DNA of 46,805 nt, taken from Dinochytrium kinnereticum (taxonomy: Eukaryota > Chytridiomycota > Chytridiomycetes > Chytridiales > Chytridiaceae). Location: NCBI GenBank assembly GCA_027604005.1, contig JADGJT010000031.1, forward strand, positions 55,754 to 102,558, written 5' to 3'. Made by a program: the position numbers and the translations under genes. The notes under the pieces were generated by a model. That model saw only the letters and a program-made list of their open reading frames with translations. It had not been told where the DNA came from and made no database searches. Of this stretch, positions 10,749 to 21,500 are shown piece by piece (positions within the stretch are counted from its first letter, which is position 1; the number at the start of each line of letters is the position of its first letter).

Positions 10749-11549
10749 TCACACCACCATTCCTGCAACAGCAATAACACCCAAAGCAACACCCCCAAGA
10801 ACCCCAACAACCCCCTTCCCCTTCCCAATCCCACCACCAACACCGCCATTCGTCTTACCAGCCGCCGTGGTGGTCGCAGGGAAACACTGTGGCGCCTCCT
10901 TCTGCAACAAGGCAACCCCAGCTGCGCATTTGGGAGCCACGCAATCCACAAAATTCTTGTAGGATTGGCAAGCGCATTGAGGGATTCGGTTGAAACCTGT
11001 TTCGTTTGGGCCGAGCGAGGTTGTTGGTGCTGCGGAGGTTATGGAAGAGATGCAGGTTGCATTGAGGGCCTGTTTTTTTTTTTGTTTTTTTTTTGTTAAA
11101 GGAGAGGGTATTATTGTGAGGAAATTGTTATTGGAAAGGATTTGGGAATGGGGAAGTAAGGAGGACTTCCCACAGAAAACCCAACAACCACAAAAATAAA
11201 CAAAAAAAACAACAAAAAAACAAGAACAACATCAACCCACATTCACTTCAAACCCAAACGCCAAAACACAAGTAGTAAGAGAGTCTGAGCAGAGCCCATT
11301 GAACACATCATACACAGACCCCGAAGACCCCGGCAGCGAAGTAGTGCGTGGGGGCCGAGTGGTGAAGGTTGGAAACCTGGTGAAGATCGAAAAAGTCTGC
11401 GACGGAACAAAGAACGTTGTGGGGAACGGTTCAAGGGATTCCGTGATGGTTGGTTCGATGATGCCTTGACCCTCAGTGGAGGTTGGGTCCGTCCCTTGAG
11501 CGGAGATGAGGGATGAGGCTGCGGCTAGGAAGAGGATGGTTTTGATCAT
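10749..11549 (-). CDS. Secreted eight-cysteine CFEM-like protein C, 2 exons
   Basis: Exons 11241-11549 and 10749-11069 (minus), 209 aa. Signal peptide MIKTILFLAAASSLISAQG, a Thr/Ser/Pro spacer, the cysteine domain, a Gly/Lys-rich linker and a hydrophobic GPI-type tail (VVGVLGGVALGVIAVAG). Pattern: C-x6-C-x14-C-x25-C-A-C-x8-C-x4-C-x13-C. Two in-frame donors are possible, GTGAAT at 11241-11246 or GTGGGT at 11235-11240. I chose GTGGGT because it places the intron nine residues after Cys2, exactly as in A and D. The other choice shortens the protein by two residues. Confidence 0.78.
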
Positions 11550-12165
11550 CTTCTTTTCGTTGGGCAGGATTAATGTGGGGATGGATGTCTGGGGGATAGT
11601 TCAGCTTTTATTGTTTGTAGCATCAGGGTAGTGATCACAGATGCCCAGTCTTGATCGGTGTAACGGCGTGTTGGACAAGACAATACCATTGAAGTCTCTC
11701 GAAATAAAGTACTTCAAACAGCCCTATGCCTTAAGCATGCTCAACCATAAACGACTTTATTCATGAGGTGAAGATTATACACACCACACACACGCATATA
11801 GCAACTACTTGTGCCCTCTCAATATCATCCAAGATATTCCACCTGCGATACGCAACTGAAAAGTAACCAACCAACCAGATACGAAAAAGAAGAAGAAAAA
11901 TGACATAGCATAGCCACCACCAACCACACAAGCATACTGATTATACACATTCACGCAGCAATGGAGAAGAAAAGAAAATAAAATACACTCGAAACGCAAA
12001 AAGAAGGAATGGAAACATCACCCGAAAAAGGAATGAAAAGGACGAGCTAAAAAAAGAGAAAAAAAAGGAATCCAATAGGAAAGAAAAACCAAACAAGGAG
12101 CGTACGAATGGATCAAACGATCTTCACTCCCCTCCTAACTACCAAACTTAAAACAAAAACGACTT
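11550..12165. other. Intergenic between cysteine-rich genes C and D
   Basis: 616 bp holding the C promoter (AATAAAAG-like TATA element on the minus strand near 11605-11612) and the D 3' region (minus-strand AATAAA at about 11756-11761). No gene seen. Confidence 0.45.
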
Positions 12166-13077
12166 CTACCCCATTAACCCCCAAACAGCAGCCCCAACAG
12201 CCGCCCCCAAAACGCTCCAAGAAACAACTGTAACAGATGCATGGTTCGAATAATTACACCCTTTCCCCGCAGCCGCTCGGATATCCTCTGAAGCCTTTCC
12301 ACAGAACTGTCGAACGCACTTATCGGCTCGAACCACGACTGGGCAAGCGCAATCCGGGGCTGGAGCGGTGAGGTTTGTGTATGGGCAGTTCTCTCTCGTT
12401 TGGAGGAACTAGGTTTGTTTTTGAGTTTGAAAGAAAGGAGGAAGAGTTTGGAGTTTAGTCTTGAGGGCTTTGATGAGGAGGGAGGTTTTTTTTTGTTGTT
12501 CGGAGGATGTCAGGGTGAGAATCAAAAGCCTTGCATGAATCAATGCACGCATGTGGGTACATTTATCTCCAAAACGAAAACCCTCCAGAGAAACCGAGAG
12601 AGAAAAAAAAAACCCTGGTTCCGGGATCACGCTCCGAACTCTAATAAACCCCTCCAAAGAAACCCACAAAGCACTACCAAAATCGAATTGAACACCTACC
12701 GAAGCATCAGCATACAGACCCGCAGCACACCCCTGCAACCCCGAAAGCGAGCAATTAGGATACTTTAAATTCAACGACGCCGTCAAAGTGACCGACAACT
12801 CCTCCAAGGTCGGAAACTTGTCCGAGATTCCCAACAAAGCTGAAGTGGGCAGCGGGATCAACGTCTCCTCTGGGAGAGTAACCGACACCGTCGCCTCAAT
12901 TTCTCCTGAAGTGGTGGTTGGAAGGTTTTGGGCATCGTCAGTTGGGAGGAGTATGGTGGTGGCGGTTGCGGGTTCTGGTTCGGTTGAGAGGAGGGTGGAG
13001 TCTATTGAGTCGATGGGGTCTTGGGCCCTTGCGGAGACAGCGAGGAGGAGGAGAGGGACGAGGGTTGTGAGGTGCAT
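12166..13077 (-). CDS. Secreted eight-cysteine CFEM-like protein D, 2 exons
   Basis: Exons 12700-13077 and 12166-12408 (minus), 206 aa. Signal peptide MHLTTLVPLLLLAVSARAQ, an acidic/Thr-rich spacer, the cysteine domain and a hydrophobic tail (VVSWSVLGAAVGAAVWGLMG). Pattern: C-x7-C-x16-C-x11-C-A-C-x8-C-x4-C-x14-C. An Asp directly precedes Cys4 (APDCAC), recalling the conserved Asp before the C-x-C of CFEM domains. The 291-bp intron is phase 0, nine residues after Cys2. A TATA element lies 40 bp upstream of the ATG. Confidence 0.82.
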
Positions 13078-13115
13078 TGGTGGGAATGGGATCGTGTGGG
13101 GATCAAGCGATGAGG

Positions 13116-13124
13116 TTTATAAAG
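13116..13124 (-). promoter_or_regulatory. TATA box of cysteine-rich gene D
   Basis: Reads TTTATAAAC on the minus strand, about 40 bp before the D start codon. Gene A carries a similar TTATAAACC. Confidence 0.5.
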
Positions 13125-13362
13125 TTAATTTAAGCGGCACAAGAGCACAAGAATAACAACAAGGTTGTCCTAAAATAAATAAAATCAAGCCGTACAGAGC
13201 TGGTACAGAGCACTCAGCCGTTGTTATCCCAACCATGGGCCATTCAGATGCACTACTCACCACTGCTCAATACGAAGAATAATAATAATAAACAAAAAAG
13301 AATGAAATATATTCAACACCACATCAAGGAACAACGGAAAATACAGCATTTCGATAAACCAC

Positions 13363-13992
13363 TTAAATCACCAACCCCACAACACCAACCACCAAAGCCC
13401 CAAAACCCACAGTCCCCACAACACTCCCCCGCTCCACCCCCAACCCACCCGAGGAAAACTGACAGCCCGTCCCAGACTTCCGAACATCCTCCGCAGCCTT
13501 CGGGCAGCGATTCCCAAACGCCTTCTCCAACTTCACATAAGGTGGACAAGCGCAGGCCGGAGCGGGCTTCGAGATATCCGTGTAGGCACAATTCTCAATC
13601 AACACGAGTTCTCCAAAAAAGAGGGAAGTGGCCTGGGTCAAAAAGGCGATATCACACGTCGGGTAAGCGGCCTTCAGGCTTTCAACCATGGCTTGAGCCA
13701 GTTGGTCAGCAGTTGAGGTTGGTGTGAAGGTTGGGAGGGATGTCGGGGTCGAAAAGGCCACGGAGGAGACGCTGGCGAGGGAGATTGTTGTGGTGGTTGT
13801 TGTAGTTGTGGCTGCTGGGGCCGGCGCTATGGTTGAGGGGACGGTGTCTGTGTCTGAGGGTTCTGTTGTGGTTGCAGTTGCAGAGGAGGCGGGGGAAGAT
13901 GCTTCCGTGATGCCGAACTGCGCGGTGACGCTTGAGGCAGTGAGTGCGATGGCGGCTGCGAGGGCGATGATGGAGCGGTGGAGGAGGTGCAT
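13363..13992 (-). CDS. Secreted CFEM-like protein E lacking two cysteines, intronless
   Basis: Single exon, 209 aa. The start at 13990-13992 gives signal peptide MHLLHRSIIALAAAIALTASSVTA; an in-frame upstream ATG (14092-14094) would bury it. A Thr run and Ser/Thr/Pro spacer precede the cysteine domain; the hydrophobic tail is VVGTVGFGALVVGVVGLVI. Pattern: C-x21-C-x11-C-A-C-x13-C-x13-C. Against copy A (C-x7-C-x13-C) and the C-x8-C-x4-C of C and D, the gaps x21 and x13 match exactly if Cys2 and Cys6 are each replaced by Ala. The intron seen in A, C and D is absent. ENCAYTDISKPAPACAC closely matches ENCPYTNLTAPAPDCAC of D. Confidence 0.83.
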   Translation of the reverse strand: MHLLHRSIIALAAAIALTASSVTAQFGITEASSPASSATATTTEPSDTDTVPSTIAPAPAATTTTTTTTISLASVSSVAFSTPTSLPTFTPTSTADQLAQAMVESLKAAYPTCDIAFLTQATSLFFGELVLIENCAYTDISKPAPACACPPYVKLEKAFGNRCPKAAEDVRKSGTGCQFSSGGLGVERGSVVGTVGFGALVVGVVGLVI

Positions 13993-14705
13993 CGTTGCGG
14001 GATGTGAGGTGCGGGGGTGATGGGAAGGAGCCTTTATTTGAATTTTTTTCAAAGAGCGGCTGGCTGGCTTGATGAATTCTGCATCACCCGCCACAACTAA
14101 AAAGAAAGTAAGAGTGAAAGCAGGGGCTGAGAGAACGTAGGGCCATCCATCGTTCGCTGAAGTCTGCTTCTTCTCTCTCTCTTGCGCTCTTTTTCCACCT
14201 GATGCGTTTTTTAGAAATTAAGGAGGGATTCATTAACACCCTACTCGCGTCCATTGCATGATGTGCAGTGGAAACACACACACGCATGCATCATGCAATA
14301 CGCGCTCAACTTCATCATATCATATTCACAGCAGCAGCGGGGTATCTACAGCAAGCTTCAGTGTCTCCGCGGGATTCATCTCCACCGTGACGCAGACACC
14401 ACAGCAGTTAGGGGAAAACCACGGATCCATCCATACAACGATGCTGGGGACGAAAAATACAAAGTACGTCGCATGAAGTGAAGGGCATACGCGTCTTGTT
14501 CCCACCCCTTAAAGTGAAGAAACGAAGTAAGAAACTAATAAAAACTCACGCCCGATTCCCATTCCACCCCAAACCAACAAAAAAAAAAAAAAAGAAAAAA
14601 AAAAAAAGGAGAGGAATTCTTTCTTTTTTCGTTTTTCCAACTTTTCTGACAAACCTTTAAACCTCCTCTCACCTCAACCCAACATCAACCCACGACCAAC
14701 GAGGA
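13993..14705. promoter_or_regulatory. Divergent promoter region between gene E and TypA
   Basis: 713 bp. A TATA-like CAAATAAAGG on the minus strand (14031-14040) would serve gene E. A purine tract of A-runs (about 14579-14612) and a C-rich stretch precede the TypA start. Short frames here have no recognisable similarity. Confidence 0.45.
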
Positions 14706-17700
14706 ATGCGCAGCCTCCGCCCGCTCCAGCGATGCTCCCTCCTCCTCACCCCCTCCAGACGCCCAGTAATCTCATCTCCATCACTACGCTCCTTCACCAA
14801 TCTCTCCAGCACCCCGACGACCGCACATGTGTGTTGGCAGGCGCGAAGGGCTCAGCGAGGGATGGTTGGGTTTGAGGGAGTTGGAATCGGGAGAGGTGCA
14901 GGAGGTGGACAGGCTAGGATGGCGAGTGGGGAGGCTGAGCATTTGGGGTTGATTGATTTGGATAAGATTCGGAATGTGAGTTTTTAGAATAGTCTTTGGA
15001 TAGATGGTTTCTTATGGCTGGCATTGGACTGGATGCCGCGATCATACGAGGTATCCTGGGAAAAGTTTCTGGGACGGGTGAAGCCACTGTTTATTTGCTA
15101 TTTGGTGATTGCGGATGCTTAATTGGGTTTTGTTTGGGGACCTTCTCTTTTCTTGGTGCAGAATAGGGTTCACGGGAGCGGACGGCGGATCCTTTGCTAT
15201 TAAACCGTGTCATATTCTTGGTCGCTTAATGAGGCCAAAGCCTTCATGATCCTGCAACCAAATTGAACGGATGGGAGTTGCGATTAACCTTCCATATCCA
15301 GGTCGCTATCATTGCCCACGTCGATCACGGCAAAACCACCTTGGTTGATCAATTGCTGAAGCACTCTGGTTCGTCTTTCCCACTCACCTCCTTTCGATTC
15401 ATTTTCAATACAAGCACGCAAAAACCAGAACCAAAACGAACACGAAACACGTCAATAACCTTTTACCCCCCTTAATCTACGATGACAGGCGCCGCAAAAC
15501 TCACCGAAACAACTCGCGTCATGGATTCCAACGCTCTCGAAAAAGAACGAGGCATCACAATCCTCTCCAAAGCAACCTGTATCACCTATAAAGGCCACCG
15601 TATCAACATCGTCGACACCCCTGGCCACGCAGATTTCGGTGGAGAAGTCGAGCGAGTTCTCTCCATGGTTGATGGCGTGATTCTAGTCGTCTGCGCAACA
15701 GAAGGACCCATGACTCAGACGCGATTCGTTCTTGGGAAAGCCTTGCAGAGGGGGTTGAAACCGCTTGTGGTTTTGAATAAGGTGGATCGACCTTCAGCTA
15801 GGGTTAATGAAGTAGATAATGAGCTTTTGGACTTATTTTTGGCGTTGGAGGCTTCGGATGAGCAGACGGAGTACCCAGTTGCTTTTGCGAGCGCTAAGGA
15901 GGGTTGGGCTAGTCGGGAGCTGGAGGGGAAGAGGGATGGCGGGATGGTGCCGTTGCTTGATATGATTGTTGAGCATGTTCCTCCACCTGTTGCAAACCGT
16001 GACGCGCCGTTTTCTATGCTTGTTACTGTGAGTGATTTGGTTCCTCCAGTCTCGTTTTCTTAGGGTCTTAACACATTTTTTTCCCCTCGGTATTTAGCAA
16101 ATTGAGAGCAACCCATACCTGGGTAAATGCTACCTTGGTCGAGTGTCTTCTGGAGTCTTGCGTACTGGTGATAAGATCAAGGCTATTGATACTGACGGGA
16201 AACACGTAATTGACGGACGATGCGTTAAAATGCTTGTCAAGAGAGGGTTGGAGTCGGTATGTGCCTTCCGGTTTAATATTGTCGTTAGACTACCGCGTGG
16301 CTCTTTTTCATTCATATTCGTTTTATGTTTTCAATATTGGTGTTTTTTTTCTCTCCTGTTCTGGCGTACTGACCGCAACGGCTTCTTTTTCTCAAATTAA
16401 AGCTTCCTGTTGATGAGGCGGGTGCTGGAGATATTGTTTCCATTGCTGGAATGGAAGGATCCTACGTAAACCACACTATCTGCAGCCCCGAAGTCACTGA
16501 GCCACTACCGGTAAGCATGCGTTACTCTCTCGCGTAGTTGTTCAGCCTGTCTTTAACCCGTCATTGCTCAGTACATTCCCATCGACCCTCCGACCATCTC
16601 TATGTACTTCTTCGTGAACGACTCACCTCTCGGTGGAAACGAAGGTTTGGTTTGACGGCTTTGACTAATCTTCCTGCTCTGTTGAGGCCTAACAAAAAAA
16701 TATCCATTTTAGGAAAATACCTCACCTCCCAAATGCTCCGCGACCGTCTCGTCAAAGAATGCGAAACCAACCCGGCCCTCCACATGACCCCCCAAGGCGA
16801 ATACTTTGAAGTGCGAGGTCGCGGTGAACTTCAAATGGGTGTTCTTATTGAAACGATGCGTCGAGAAGGGTTTGAGCTGTCGGTGTCGCCTCCAAGAGTC
16901 ATTTTTAAAGCTGAGCAGAATGAGGCTGGGGATAAAAAGATTTTGGAGCCCATTGAGGAGGTTACGATTGATGTTGAGCATGAGCAGGCTGGGACTGTCA
17001 TTGAGAAGATGACTTCTAGGAAGGGGTTGTTGCTGAATTATGCTGAATCCGCAGGGAGGGCTAGACTTATCTTTGAGGTGCCTACTAGGGGATTGTTGGG
17101 GTACCCTGCTGAGTTTAAGAGTGATGTGAGTGTCTATCTATAATTCTTCTCAACGCCTTCGTTCCCCGTATCTCTCACTTTGGCATGCCAATTTCCTGGT
17201 TGCGTTCTGTCAATTTCTCCACTAACCTAGTCTTTCCCCTATCGTACAAAAAAAAAAGACCAGCGGTCAAGGCACCTTGAACCACATTCTAAAGGGCTAC
17301 GAACCCCACAAAGGCAACCTAGAAAAAACGCGTAAGGGATCCATTATTTCCACGGCGTCAGGAGAAACCACAGCATATGCTCTGAGAGATGTTGAACCTC
17401 GAGGAAAGTTGTTTGTTGTGCCTGGGGTGAAGGTTTACCCTGGCATGATCATTGGAGAACATAACAGGGACCAGGATTTGGAGGTTAACCCTGCTAAATC
17501 AAAGCATTTGACGAATATGAGGGCTTCTGGGAAGGAGGAACAGATTCGGTTGACACCTGTTGAGGCTATGGGGTTGGAGAGGTTGATGAGTTACATTCAA
17601 GGTGAGTCTTTTTTTTTTTTTTTTTTTTTTGGTTCAGGTTCAATGGATATTGGTGGTGATTTTGATTGATTTTTTTTTCTTTTTGACTTTCCCCCCCACC

Positions 17701-17825
17701 TCTTTTTTTTAGATGACGAAGTGATTGAAGTCACTCCGTCGGCCATCAGGTCCAGGAAGAAGGAGTTGGACGCTAGCAAGCGCAAGTCCAACTCGAAGCG
17801 AAACTCGGACATGGCATTCCTCTGA
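14706..17825 (+). CDS. TypA/BipA-type translation GTPase, mitochondrial, 9 exons
   Basis: Exons 14706-14975, 15302-15368, 15489-16027, 16098-16256, 16403-16510, 16572-16644, 16713-17125, 17259-17601, 17713-17825; 694 aa. A ribosome-binding translational GTPase. All G motifs are visible: AHVDHGKTT (G1), ERGIT (G2), [12 protein letters not shown] (G3), NKVDRP (G4), SAKEGW (G5). Domain II, the EF-G-like domains and the TypA-specific C-terminus follow ([64 protein letters not shown]). Bacterial BipA is about 600 aa; the extra 90 N-terminal residues are Arg/Ser-rich without acids at first ([10 protein letters not shown]...), as in mitochondrial presequences. So organellar rather than cytosolic action is inferred. 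The first intron (326 bp) separates the presequence exon from the GTPase. Confidence 0.93.
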
Positions 17826-18570
17826 AGAAAAGGAGGCTAGGAAACTGGACCCATTTCCCTGTGCTTTGTTTTCCAAATACTTCTTTATAATAATTATCGT
17901 CCCCGCTCTTCATTATTATTTGTTGATGCTTTTACAATCTTAGTTGATTTTTTATTTTACTTTATTTTTATTTTTTTGGGTTTCTTTTGTTTTCTTCTCT
18001 TTAGGTTAAATCTCTTCATACTTGCATTTACGCGTACTTCCCACCACCTTCTTCCCCCTTCCCCCTTCCCCTCGTATGATCTGTTCACTCTAATACTGAT
18101 TCCGGAGAGCTCCCCTTGTTCCTCCACCTGTTCTTTACATGATTCGTTTGGGATGTCGCCCATTCTAAAATATAGATTCTTGTGTTTTATGTGGTCGGAA
18201 AGTGCACATCATGCTGCTTATCTCAGGAGCGAGTATCAGAGACGCGAAGAGGAGGACAAAAATGGAACTGGACGTGACTGTGTATTGCTCCAGCACCTCG
18301 TAATTAAGCAACAAAAGAGCATAATTGGTAGTTAAACGAAAGGAGAAAATCGGTTATTTAGATAAAGCAGAACCTGCAACCAAAGAGAAAAGGGAAGGTG
18401 GAGGGGAATCTGTTGTTGAGGTTTGTTTTGCTTTTTTTTCTTCTCGGGGTCTAAGAAAGCACAGACAACAAGGAAACGAACCAAACAATGAAAAAAAAAA
18501 TTAATGGGACAGCTAAAATCAACCAAAAAAATCCGGCGTCGCATCAGGAACCAGTCAGGTAACCCCAAAC
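17826..18570. other. Convergent 3' intergenic region
   Basis: 745 bp between the TypA stop and the membrane-protein stop. T-rich tracts follow TypA and A/T-rich tracts precede the opposing gene. Open frames in this span look like noise. Confidence 0.5.
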
Positions 18571-21500
18571 TTAATCCCAGCCCCACTCATCCTGTGATTT
18601 GCGTCCATCACCCGACTTCTTCCCATGAATTTCAGACCCAAGCGCAGCAAGGCCACCTCCTGTCCCACCCACAACAGCCGTATCGAAGTCTGGTATCGCG
18701 TCTCTAGCCGGCGTCACCTTCACCTCAACTTGTCCCGTGGACCCATCTAACGCATCAAGCAGATCATCCTCTACAGCTCTTGCTGGAGGTTCAGACCGAG
18801 CTCCAGCAGGGGCAACAGGAGATTGAGAGCCATCATGAAGTTCAGGCAAATCATCATCCTCCCATCCCCAATCAGCCGTCCCCGAAGCGGGTGGTCCACC
18901 CAGACCAGAAAGCCTTGTGGTACCGGCATGCGGTCGAGGTGACCGTGTTGCCGACATGTTCGATCCCGAGATATGTGAGAAGGAGGTGGGGGAGGTAGAA
19001 CTAGACGACGTCGATGGAGGGCGGTCGTTGCTGTTCTTTCGAACGGGTGGAAGAATGTTCTTTTTCCTCTCACCTGACGTCACCGAGGCCACGCCATGCC
19101 GGACCCCAGCATCTCCTCCAGGGGGAGACGAACGACCATACCACTCCTGATCAAAATCTCCCTCCCATTCCGGTGCCGCACCGCCTTCCCCACCTCCGTG
19201 ATCCGAGTCAAACACAACGGTCGTCAAGGGGGAAACAACTGAAGGGTTGGCATGGAGATGGGGATCGGTGTTTTCGGCCATAGGGACATACCGGCCACGA
19301 GTGGCAAAGTCCGATTTGGGGAGAAATCGTGTTCCCATTGAGATCAAGCTGTTTAAGACAGACTTTGTGGCTCCACCATACGAACCGATGGTTGGGCCGG
19401 AGCTGTTCAGCTCCGTGTCATCGGGAAGTTCAAGATCGGAGCGATTTGTGTGGAAGGGGCGCATGGGAATATTGAAACTTCCCTGACCTCCGGAGCCGCC
19501 CTTATTGTTCTGGGTGTAAATAATATACACGGCGCCAACGACCACGATCAAGAAAACAAACTTTTGGAAATAAATATATGTTTAGAGTTGATTGCTAGCC
19601 AAATAGAGATGGTGAAGCAAGCACAGAAAACGGTTGCTAAGCAATAACTGTACAATATGGAAAGATAAAGGCAACTCACGGTAAAGAAGCCTCCTCCGCC
19701 CCGCTCAGCACCTGGATCAACGAAAGGACCATCTGACTCATCCATGTCTTGTACCTCAGCCTGCCCAGGAGGCGGCACTTCCTGGTATTCGTCATCATCT
19801 TCAACAGAGGGTGGCGGCACAGGCTTTTCCATCTTCTCTTTGGGCTTATCATCCTTCACAGGGACGGGCTTATCTTCCTTTTCCTTTGCAGGCAGAACCG
19901 TTTGTTTTTCTTCCTTTTCTTCTGGCGAAACCTTAGTTGGCTTCTCCTCCTTATTCTTCTCAGCAACTAGAGTTGACTTATTGTCCTTTTCCTTCTCAGG
20001 GGCAGAAGTTGTTTTATCCTCTTTCCCCTTTTCAGCAATAGGAGTTGGTTTCTCAACTTGATTCTCGGCAGAAGATTTTGGCTTTTCTTCCTTCAATTTC
20101 TCGACCGTAGAAGTAGGCTTCTCGTCCATCGCTTTTTTCAAGGACGGGGTAGGTTTAACCTCTTTCTCCTTCTCAGCGACAGGTTCCATCGTCTCCTCCT
20201 TCCCCTTTTCGACGGCTGGCGTGGGATTATCTTCTTTTGTCTCTTTCGCAACAGGGGTAGGCTTGCCTATCTCCTTATCAGCAACTGGCGCGGTTTTCTC
20301 CTCCATCCCTTTCCCCTCCGCTGGTTTCCCTGGCTTTTCCGTCTCCGTCGCAAGGGGATTCCCCTCCTTACCCTGAGTAGGATCCAGAGAAGGGGTGGGT
20401 TTGCCGGTATTAACAGGTAAAACAACGAGAGGTACGCCTTTCTTTGGAGCATCGGTTGCGACAGCATTCTCTACTGCCGCTTTTGCTTTGTCCTGCTCAG
20501 CAACGAGAGCGGCAACCTCACTGTTAGGATTGAGAGGCACCTTGATCTCCTTATCAAGCTGTGTGCTATCCAGAACTGTGAACCAAGGCATGAACCCTTC
20601 AACGGCTAGGAACTTCCCGTCCTTATTGGCGACAGTCGATTTTCTCTCAATCGTCCCAGCGATCGTAACTGCGTTGCTTTTATCGAGGTCGGGCTGAACA
20701 ATCATACGGAGCCCAATATCGGCCCCTGATTCGGGGTGGAGGGAGAGCCATTTCCATAATGTGACCTGTTTTCGAATGGCATACAAGTTAAAAATTATTA
20801 AGGCACTTCTTCACTCTCACATTGCCGATAGCGGGATCCAGGAAGGCAACGTATCGCCCGAGATCAGACGGCGGGGGGTCCTGGCCCTTAAGAGCTGGAA
20901 ACTCGTTTAGGGAGACGGTGGAGGGAATGGAGCCTGACAGGTATAAGACTCTTTTGCGGTCTTTACCGCCTTCAGCGAAGGCAACGTCGCCGTAACTGAG
21001 ATCGATAGAGCTTCTAGTAGTGAAATCCTTGGTAGTGTGCGGAAGATGAATCGACCATAGCTTTCCTGATGACAGAAATAAAAGGCACGTTAAATAAAAA
21101 AAAATACCCAAAATAATCCTCAAAAAAAGTGAGCCTCGTAATTCTGGCTCAGAAGCGAAAAAAAGAACACCCTAAAGGACAAAAGCTCACTTAAGTTAAA
21201 GGACAGTCTCGCAACGAACCCAACCCCACGATGCGGCTCTGACACATCTAGATCCAAAAACTCTGATCTACCTCCAAAGTGGTAGCCCGCTAAAAAGATC
21301 CCACATTGGTCCGCAGGGGGCTCCTCAGCTGCCCTCCTACTGACCCCCCCTTTTCCAGAGGCCGAGGCAAAAGGTACAACGAGCACAGTAAGCTCTTCCA
21401 AATCAATCCTAGGGAATGGCTCGATAATCATGGAATCGCCTGCGGTGGTACCAGACTGCGGCCTCGCCGGGAACGGATTCAGCGGTGACCTCCCCAAGGG

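Noticed and set aside
13990..14094. Upstream in-frame ATG giving a longer protein E
   Set aside because: It would add 34 residues ahead of the signal peptide and lies upstream of the TATA-like element.
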